Shown: positions 1-4,975 of the stretch, piece after piece
How the letters are laid out: each line of letters starts with the position of its first letter
Position numbering within the stretch: position 1 is the stretch's first letter
NCBI GenBank assembly: GCA_009783365.1
Contig: WRHG01000077.1
Coordinates: 1-8,138 of the forward strand
Source of the DNA: Clostridia bacterium
GTDB lineage: Bacteria > Bacillota_A > Clostridia > Christensenellales > Aristaeellaceae
Length of the DNA stretch: 8,138 nt
Direction: 5' to 3'
Notes under the pieces: model-generated
What the model was told of the DNA's origin: nothing
Database searches by the model: none
The model's input: the letters and a program-made list of their open reading frames with translations, nothing else
Translations under genes and position numbers: made by a program

Positions 1-1
1 G

Positions 2-58
2 GGCGTGATCGGGTCCGCCATCGCGGCCGGTATTCTGTTGAGCATGTTTGGCAACTGA
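2..58 (+). CDS. Na+-translocating decarboxylase beta subunit (OadB/GcdB/MmdB family), C-terminal end only
   Basis: Only the last 18 codons are inside the window. They read GVIGSAIAAGILLSMFGN and end at TGA 56-58. The run GVIGSA-AAG followed by a hydrophobic tail matches the conserved last membrane segment of the beta subunit of Na+-pumping oxaloacetate, glutaconyl-CoA and methylmalonyl-CoA decarboxylases (from memory of the family). That subunit is a polytopic inner-membrane protein that decarboxylates carboxybiotin and uses the energy to export Na+. The next gene on the same strand is a carboxyltransferase of the matching complex, which strongly supports the call despite the short fragment. 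The substrate of the pump cannot be told from this piece. Confidence 0.72.
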   Translation, partial: GVIGSAIAAGILLSMFGN

Positions 59-92
59 CGGGGATTCCCATTTAGCGGGCGGACAACGCCGA

Positions 93-98
93 AAGGAG
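93..98 (+). promoter_or_regulatory. Ribosome binding site that sets the carboxyltransferase start
   Basis: AAGGAG lies six bases before ATG 105. The open frame extends upstream to a TTG at 48 that would overlap the end of the beta-subunit gene, but this Shine-Dalgarno site and the family N-terminus (metal aspartate near residue 13) support ATG 105. Confidence 0.75.
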
Positions 99-104
99 AT
101 CATC

Positions 105-1505
105 ATGCCGAAGGTTGGAATAACGGATACCATTTTGCGTGACGCGCACCAAAGCCAGGCGGCGACGCGTATGCGAATTTCCCAAATGATACCGGCATTT
201 GAGAGGCTGGACAGGGTGGGATATTTTTCCCTGGAATGCTGGGGGGGAGCAACTTTTGACAGCTGTCTTCGTTTTTTAAACGAGGACCCTTGGGAGCGGC
301 TGCGCACCTTGCGCAAGGGTTTGCCCGGCACTAAGCTGCAAATGCTTCTCCGCGGACAAAATATCCTTGGGTATAAGCATTACAGTGACGATGTGGTGGA
401 TTTCTTCGTGAAGAAGACCATCGAAAATGGCTGCGATATCATCCGCTGCTTTGACGCCCTCAACGATCTCAGGAACATGGAAACCGCGGTCAAAGCAACC
501 AGGAAGCACGGCGGAACGGCTGAAGTAGCCATGAGTTATACCATTTCCCCCGTGCATACGGAGGATTATTTCGTGAAGCTGGCTGCGGATATCGCGAAGA
601 TGGGCGCGGATATGATCTGCATCAAAGATATGGCCAACCTGCTATTGCCATACAGCGCCTATTCCCTGGTAAAGCGCCTGAAGGCTGAGACCGGCTTGCC
701 CATCGTGCTGCACACCCACAACACCACCGGTACCGGTGATATGACCTATTTGAAGGCCATAGAAGCCGGCGTGGATGTTGTGGACACCGCCCTGTCGCCC
801 CTGGCTAACGGCACGGCTCAGCCTGCCACCGAATCGCTGGTGGCGACCCTGCGGGGCACGGAATATGACACGGATCTGGATTTGGGGCTGTTGATTGAAT
901 TGGCAGGCTATTTTAGGGGCGTAGCCGCAGAATTGAACAAGGAGGGCTATCGCGATCCGGAGATGGTGCTCTCTGTGGACGCGAACACCCTGCTGTACCA
1001 GGTGCCCGGCGGCATGCTCAGCAACCTGATCAGCCAGCTTAAACAGGCGGACGCTATTGAAAAATACTACGAAGTGCTGGAGGAGGTGCTGCGGGTACGG
1101 GAGGATTTCGGATATCCGCCCTTGGTGACCCCTACCAGCCAGATCGTGGGAACTCAGGCCGTGATGAACGTGCTGGGCGGAGAGCGGTACAAGATGGCGA
1201 GCAAGGAGAGCAAAGGGCTCCTGCGTGGCGAATACGGCCGCCTTCCGGCGCCTGTCAATGAAGAGGTGCGCAAAAAGGTTATCGGTGACGAGAAGGTGAT
1301 TACCGGACGCCCCGCAGACGACATTCCGCCGGAGTTGGAGAAGTATCGGCAGGAGATCCGCGAGTATTACCAGCAGGAAGAGGATGTGCTCAGTTACGCG
1401 CTGTTCCCCCAGGTGGCGCTTAAATACTTCCAATACCGGCAGGCCAAGCAATTGGGCGTGGATAGTACCATGCTTGACAGGTCGCAAAAGGTGATGCCGG
1501 TGTAG
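105..1505 (+). CDS. oadA: Biotin-dependent carboxyltransferase subunit without biotin domain (oxaloacetate decarboxylase alpha / pyruvate carboxylase subunit B / 5S type)
   Basis: This 466-residue protein is a DRE-TIM (HMGL-like) carboxyltransferase that moves CO2 between a 2-oxo acid (oxaloacetate/pyruvate) and biotin. Visible motifs: TDTILRDAHQS (residues 7-17, metal ligand D13), LECWGGATFD near 43-52, CIKDMA with K174 as the lysine expected to be carbamylated, HTHN with H203 and H205 as metal ligands, and a QPATES segment near 237-242. The D13/K174/H203/H205 spacing fits the family's metal site. The C-terminal part (about 290-466) is the PYC_OADA conserved domain. Full OadA proteins are usually near 590-600 residues and end in a biotinyl domain with an MKM motif. 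Here the protein stops cleanly at TAG 1503-1505 without one, so a separate carrier protein is inferred. It lies 46 bases after an OadB-like gene, so the partner is probably a Na+-pumping decarboxylase. PycB or transcarboxylase 5S remain possible names. Confidence 0.9.
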   Translation: MPKVGITDTILRDAHQSQAATRMRISQMIPAFERLDRVGYFSLECWGGATFDSCLRFLNEDPWERLRTLRKGLPGTKLQMLLRGQNILGYKHYSDDVVDFFVKKTIENGCDIIRCFDALNDLRNMETAVKATRKHGGTAEVAMSYTISPVHTEDYFVKLAADIAKMGADMICIKDMANLLLPYSAYSLVKRLKAETGLPIVLHTHNTTGTGDMTYLKAIEAGVDVVDTALSPLANGTAQPATESLVATLRGTEYDTDLDLGLLIELAGYFRGVAAELNKEGYRDPEMVLSVDANTLLYQVPGGMLSNLISQLKQADAIEKYYEVLEEVLRVREDFGYPPLVTPTSQIVGTQAVMNVLGGERYKMASKESKGLLRGEYGRLPAPVNEEVRKKVIGDEKVITGRPADDIPPELEKYRQEIREYYQQEEDVLSYALFPQVALKYFQYRQAKQLGVDSTMLDRSQKVMPV

Positions 1506-1520
1506 GGGCAATCCGCCCCT
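1504..1520. terminator. Small hairpin between convergent genes, possible bidirectional terminator
   Basis: AGGGGC (1504-1509) and GCCCCT (1515-1520) form a perfect six-pair GC-rich stem with a five-base loop. It overlaps the TAG stop of the carboxyltransferase gene and the stop of the opposing channel gene, and it fills the 14-base gap between them. Neither side has a run of T residues, so it is not a classical intrinsic terminator. Any terminator role is inferred from its position. Confidence 0.35.
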
Positions 1521-3619
1521 TAATGATTGCTGAAAACAATCAGCTTATCTTCCTCCGAAAGGGCCACGCGAATATTTGACTGATCACCCGCAAACAGTAT
1601 CATTTCGCCATCGGGGCGGAAATAGCCCAGCACGACGGATCTATTGTCGTTGGGGGAGGAACGATAAACAGCCCTTATCAGATCGGCCGCGGTACAAGCT
1701 CCGGGCAGTTCGTTGAAAAAATCTGCCGCCTTTTTGATATACAGTTCTTTGGAAACCGCTTCTTCCATGTTCGGATCATCGTACGTTAATATATCGTTGT
1801 AAAAATGAAACAGGGAGTCTTTTTCGCCGATCTGCATGACAATTTTGCTGATGTAACGGTTGCTGATCACGATATTGTTTCTGCTGTAACTGCTAACGAT
1901 GTCGAAATTTTTTGGATTCAATATCTCCACGACCATATCGATGCGACACGGGTCGAAGCCGGGAGTGTTCACTGACCGCCTGTGCAAGATATCCTGGACC
2001 AGAACAAGGTATGTCAGCGCGTTTGCGTCAAACTCCTCGTCGGGCGCTGTATCGTCTGACAGGATCATAATGCACCCTCCCTCGTTATGGGCGCCGATAA
2101 ACTCGTCAATCACGCTGCAAATGAGATCTTTATTAAAAATGTCAGCCGAGATTACTTTTGCAACATAGGGGTATTGTTTGTAATGATTCTGTTTCACCAA
2201 ACTTTCTTCGTCATCGATCACGATGACGTCCAGCACTTCCGTACCGTCTTTTTTCTTCCATTCCTCACGGAAGGCGTCGAAGCCTCCCATAATCGCGGCG
2301 GTTTTGCTGTTGTGTCCCATCATAACGATATGCCTGTCCTTGATCATGAAATCAGGATTGAGCGAAACCCGGAGATCATGATTCCGAGCCGCAGGTTCTA
2401 TGCCGCGGATGTACTGCTCGTCAGTTGACATATAATAACATTGATACTTGCCGTCGTCTCCGCGGACGGCGGTGAGGGGGATGGATTGAAGATGATGATC
2501 CAGATGTTCGGATACGAATTCCTCCTCTGAAAGGGAAGCTGCCGATACGGATTGAGTATAGAATGCCGCGCCCTTGTGTGAAAACAATGTGCTGTAAACG
2601 AGGTTTAGCTCCGGCATGATCGCGAATTGTGAAAAGATTTGCCCCAATATCCTGTTGACGGGTACGGGTATGATGTTATGCTTGCCCGCCTGCGCCTTAT
2701 GCCCGATAATCGTATGGGCCAACGTGAGCGTCCAGTCGTCTTCGGCCTCGACGATCACCTTTTGGTTGTCTATGGACTCCTCTTCCGACGTCATTTGAAC
2801 GATCTGGAGCATTGTTTTGATTGTGAGGCTATCGCCCTTTCCCGCATGGCCGAAGCGTCCTTTATGGCCGGAACGGTCAAGTATACTTGAGATATGGCTG
2901 CTTAGGATGATCACGCTTTTTGCAAACTGTATTGAAATGTCGCTGAGCTGCTTCGTGGACCAGGGATCTCCTTCCCGCACGATGATGGTCAGTTTATTCC
3001 GAAAGCTGTGTTTTAGTCTATAGAATCTGCGCCTAAAGAAGCGCATGTGCGCGCAGGCTTCCCGAACGGCGTCGTTTTCAGCATCCATTGTATCAGACAG
3101 ACGTTCGTCTATATCGCTTAGCACACCATCCCTGTTGCCTGATACAAGGACGACGACCTTCTCCCTGGTGTTTTTATGAAGCATTTCATTAATGATTTCA
3201 GCCGCGCGCGTATTCCAGTTTAGAATAACGATATGGTTCGAGAGGTGGAGTTTACGGGAACCGGAATCCGCGTTCTCAATGAAGCTTGAGATCAACTCGG
3301 ACATATAGCCGATGATCGCGCCGGTAAAAACAATCAGGCCAATTATGACGGCGGATACACAGCACAGTACATATACAACATTCGCCTGGCCGATGTTTTC
3401 CACCAAGTTTTCGACGCCGCCAACGCCTAAGATCATGGTGACCGTATGGTATACAGAGCCCCAAAACCCCCTGTTCTCTAAGGAAGGAGGAGCCAGCGAC
3501 GAAATAACGAACCCCGCCGTGCCTATAATGACTACATTCGCAAACAATATACCCAGCAGAACCATGGCTCCAGGTGCTTTTACAATTTTGACGCTGATCC
3601 ATTCACGTACTCTTTTCAC
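1520..3619 (-). CDS. CASTOR/POLLUX-related ion channel with two RCK-like domains
   Basis: As called here, the protein has 699 residues from GTG 3619. It has a short basic N-terminus, a membrane segment at about 18-42, a pore-like loop at about 52-75, a second membrane segment at about 80-105, and a long cytosolic part. The first Rossmann/RCK-like unit begins with HIVILNWNTRAAEIINEM (about 129-146) and contains REGDPW (about 215-220). A second begins with HIVMMGHNS (about 430-438) and contains an acidic strand end (VIVIDDEE). The C-terminus (about 660-699) resembles a TrkA-C fold. This 2TM plus tandem-RCK plan matches bacterial relatives of plant CASTOR/POLLUX channels; a K+ or other cation role is inferred. 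The pore lacks a textbook TVGYGD filter and reads MILGVGGVEN instead. It is downstream of the flavin reductase-like gene on the same strand. Sampled segments are about 40-48% G+C against about 60-67% in neighbouring genes. An ATG at 3655 would add 12 residues but has poorer start context. Confidence 0.8.
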   Translation of the reverse strand: MKRVREWISVKIVKAPGAMVLLGILFANVVIIGTAGFVISSLAPPSLENRGFWGSVYHTVTMILGVGGVENLVENIGQANVVYVLCCVSAVIIGLIVFTGAIIGYMSELISSFIENADSGSRKLHLSNHIVILNWNTRAAEIINEMLHKNTREKVVVLVSGNRDGVLSDIDERLSDTMDAENDAVREACAHMRFFRRRFYRLKHSFRNKLTIIVREGDPWSTKQLSDISIQFAKSVIILSSHISSILDRSGHKGRFGHAGKGDSLTIKTMLQIVQMTSEEESIDNQKVIVEAEDDWTLTLAHTIIGHKAQAGKHNIIPVPVNRILGQIFSQFAIMPELNLVYSTLFSHKGAAFYTQSVSAASLSEEEFVSEHLDHHLQSIPLTAVRGDDGKYQCYYMSTDEQYIRGIEPAARNHDLRVSLNPDFMIKDRHIVMMGHNSKTAAIMGGFDAFREEWKKKDGTEVLDVIVIDDEESLVKQNHYKQYPYVAKVISADIFNKDLICSVIDEFIGAHNEGGCIMILSDDTAPDEEFDANALTYLVLVQDILHRRSVNTPGFDPCRIDMVVEILNPKNFDIVSSYSRNNIVISNRYISKIVMQIGEKDSLFHFYNDILTYDDPNMEEAVSKELYIKKAADFFNELPGACTAADLIRAVYRSSPNDNRSVVLGYFRPDGEMILFAGDQSNIRVALSEEDKLIVFSNH

Positions 3620-3628
3620 AGGGCTGCC

Positions 3629-3634
3629 CCTCCT
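3629..3634 (-). promoter_or_regulatory. Ribosome binding site that favours the GTG 3619 start of the channel gene
   Basis: On the minus strand AGGAGG (extended to AGGAGGGG at 3634-3627) sits nine bases before GTG 3619 and overlaps the TAG stop of the upstream flavin reductase-like gene. The alternative ATG at 3655 has only a GGGGAG about 13 bases upstream and would overlap the upstream gene by 23 bases. The layout suggests ribosomes finishing one gene restart on the next. Confidence 0.7.
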
Positions 3635-4163
3635 ATCTGCCGGAATGTAAGTCATAACAACGCAGGATCTCCCCGAAGAACAGGGTGTGCATATCCCGGT
3701 CCGGATACCAGCGGGCCAGCATGGCTTCCGGTACAGTGCCTTCGTTTACGGCGGCCGAAGCGAACACCCGGCATTCAAAGTGCCGTTCGCATTCCGCCAC
3801 AATGGGCGCGGACACATCCCAAGCCTGAACCGCGGTCAAGCCGTGCCCTTCAAACTTGGCCGTGTCCCTGCCGGAGACTGTGCCTGCGAACAGAAGTTCC
3901 CCGCTCATATCATGCAGGGGAACGCTGACCGTGAATTCCCCGCTCTTCTTCAAAAGCCCGAAAGTATATCGGCTGGTACGTACGGGCACATAGAATACGG
4001 GCCTGCCAAAAAAGCTGCCCATTCCGCCCCAGCCGATGGTCATGGTGTTGGGCTTATCCGGCTCCGCGCAGGTAGTCAGGAATAAACCGCCGTTGCCCAT
4101 CCTTTCCAACGTTGCCTGCGCAATTTGTTCATAAGGGATTTCTATCCGTGTGGGTAAAGTCAT
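3633..4163 (-). CDS. Flavin reductase-like, FMN-binding family protein
   Basis: This complete 176-residue protein belongs by eye to the flavin reductase-like split-barrel family, which binds FMN and is usually cytosolic. Visible family features: a strand with TTCAEPDKPNTMTIGWGGMG (about 30-49), then FGRPVFYVPVRTSRYTFGLL (52-71), then SGEFTVSVP (74-82) where the flavin phosphate normally binds. SGRDTAKFEGHGLT (97-110) and APIVAECERHFECRV (119-133) follow, and HTLFFGEI (159-166) closes the barrel. Length is normal for single-domain members. GGAGG lies seven bases before ATG 4163. It is the first gene of a minus-strand pair with the ion channel, whose ribosome binding site overlaps this gene's stop. 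Members act as flavin or NAD(P)H oxidoreductases or bind flavin in other redox roles; the substrate here cannot be assigned. Confidence 0.88.
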   Translation of the reverse strand: MTLPTRIEIPYEQIAQATLERMGNGGLFLTTCAEPDKPNTMTIGWGGMGSFFGRPVFYVPVRTSRYTFGLLKKSGEFTVSVPLHDMSGELLFAGTVSGRDTAKFEGHGLTAVQAWDVSAPIVAECERHFECRVFASAAVNEGTVPEAMLARWYPDRDMHTLFFGEILRCYDLHSGR

Positions 4164-4237
4164 GATACTGCCTCCATTCCGGATCGTTTGTTTGTGCTCT
4201 TCTTTGTCTTGTGTTTTTATGAAAAAGGTGTATGCTG

Positions 4238-4290
4238 TTCCTGCGTCATATACCTGATCCTATTATATCCGATATCGGACGTTTTGTGGA
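4238..4290. promoter_or_regulatory. Candidate divergent promoters sharing one -10 region
   Basis: In the 134-base gap between divergent genes, the near-palindrome TATTATAT (4261-4268) can serve as a -10 box on both strands. On the plus strand TATTAT (4261-4266) lies 17 bases after a weak -35, TTCCTG (4238-4243). On the minus strand a perfect TATAAT (4267-4262) lies 17 bases after TCCACA (4290-4285), which matches the -35 consensus at four of six positions. The plus promoter would leave a leader of about 25 bases and the minus promoter one of about 90. This is based on base patterns alone; both -35 boxes are weak. Confidence 0.35.
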
Positions 4291-4293
4291 GGA
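4288..4293 (+). promoter_or_regulatory. Ribosome binding site that sets the zinc peptidase start
   Basis: GGAGGA lies four bases before ATG 4298. The open frame also has an upstream ATG at 4232, but that one has only a poorly spaced AAGG and adds 22 residues without family resemblance. ATG 4298 gives an N-terminus (MYYDWTVILLIPG) typical of the family. Confidence 0.75.
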
Positions 4294-4297
4294 CCTT

Positions 4298-4975
4298 ATG
4301 TATTATGATTGGACCGTTATTCTGCTGATACCCGGGATGCTGCTGGGCCTATGGGCCCAGTACAAGGTACAGTCCGCCTATAAAAAGTATCGAAAAACAG
4401 CCACCCGGCAAGGCGTGCCGGCTCAGCAGGTGGCTCGCGACATGCTGGACCGCTCCGGTTACGGCAATGTGTCCGTGAAGCCCGTCGGCGGTCAATTGAC
4501 GGATCATTATGATCCGCGAAGCGGTACCCTCAGCCTGTCGGATGGGGTTTTCAACTCCGCGGATATCGCCGCCATCGGCATCGCGGCCCATGAATGCGGG
4601 CACGCCATGCAGCAGGGCAGCGGATACGGGCCGCTGAAACTCCGAAGCGCTTTTGTACCGGTGGTTAACATCGGTACCCGCCTGTACTTTCCTGTTTTTT
4701 TACTGGGCATCGTTTTCAGCTGGCAGCCGCTGGTGAGCATAGGCATCCTCTGTTTTGCCCTGACGCTGGTATTCTCACTGATTACCCTGCCCGTGGAGTT
4801 TGACGCCAGCCGCCGGGCCATAGCCGCCCTTTCCGAAGGCGGCTATGTCACCGAAGAGGAACTTGCAGGCGTGCGGAAGGTGCTCGGCGCAGCGGCGCTC
4901 ACCTATGTGGCGGCGGCGATAAGCAGCCTGCTGCAGTTGCTCCGGCTTTTGACCATCGCACGGAGAAAGAATTGA
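4298..4975 (+). CDS. YugP-like membrane zinc metallopeptidase
   Basis: This 225-residue integral membrane protein resembles B. subtilis YugP and the neutral zinc metallopeptidase family (Zn_peptidase_2). An N-terminal membrane segment (about 7-20, ILLIPGMLLGLWAQ) leads into a basic stretch, YKKYRK. A soluble part follows with LTDHYDPRSGTLSLSD (about 68-83). The zinc motif HECGH is at 98-102, with H98 and H102 as ligands and E99 as the catalytic base. Two more hydrophobic segments lie at about 128-165. PVEFDASRRA (165-174) follows, whose E167 or D169 is the likely third ligand region. A last hydrophobic stretch precedes the basic tail ARRKN. Length and N-terminus match the family closely. Substrates are not known to me; a role in membrane protein turnover is inferred. 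It is the first of three plus-strand genes, and its TGA overlaps the TTG start of the helicase gene. Confidence 0.9.
   Translation: MYYDWTVILLIPGMLLGLWAQYKVQSAYKKYRKTATRQGVPAQQVARDMLDRSGYGNVSVKPVGGQLTDHYDPRSGTLSLSDGVFNSADIAAIGIAAHECGHAMQQGSGYGPLKLRSAFVPVVNIGTRLYFPVFLLGIVFSWQPLVSIGILCFALTLVFSLITLPVEFDASRRAIAALSEGGYVTEEELAGVRKVLGAAALTYVAAAISSLLQLLRLLTIARRKN
4962..4969 (+). promoter_or_regulatory. Ribosome binding site favouring the TTG 4972 start of the helicase gene
   Basis: GGAGAAAG lies inside the end of the zinc peptidase gene, its GGAG core six bases before TTG 4972. TTG overlaps the upstream TGA in a TTGA arrangement. The alternative ATG at 4990 is preceded only by a weak GCAGG. Family N-termini fit ATG 4990 about equally well, so the start is not fully settled. 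Confidence 0.5.

Noticed and set aside
48..104. Extended N-terminus of the carboxyltransferase from TTG 48
   Set aside because: It would overlap the end of the beta-subunit gene and has no ribosome binding site; ATG 105 has AAGGAG at the right distance.
642..1511. 289-codon open frame on the minus strand
   Set aside because: It lies wholly opposite the carboxyltransferase gene, whose catalytic motifs are on the plus strand. The translated product is rich in His, Gln and Arg without recognisable motifs, as expected for a GC-rich antisense shadow.
4232..4297. Extended N-terminus of the zinc peptidase from ATG 4232
   Set aside because: The added 22 residues do not resemble the family, and GGAGGA directly before ATG 4298 gives a typical N-terminus.
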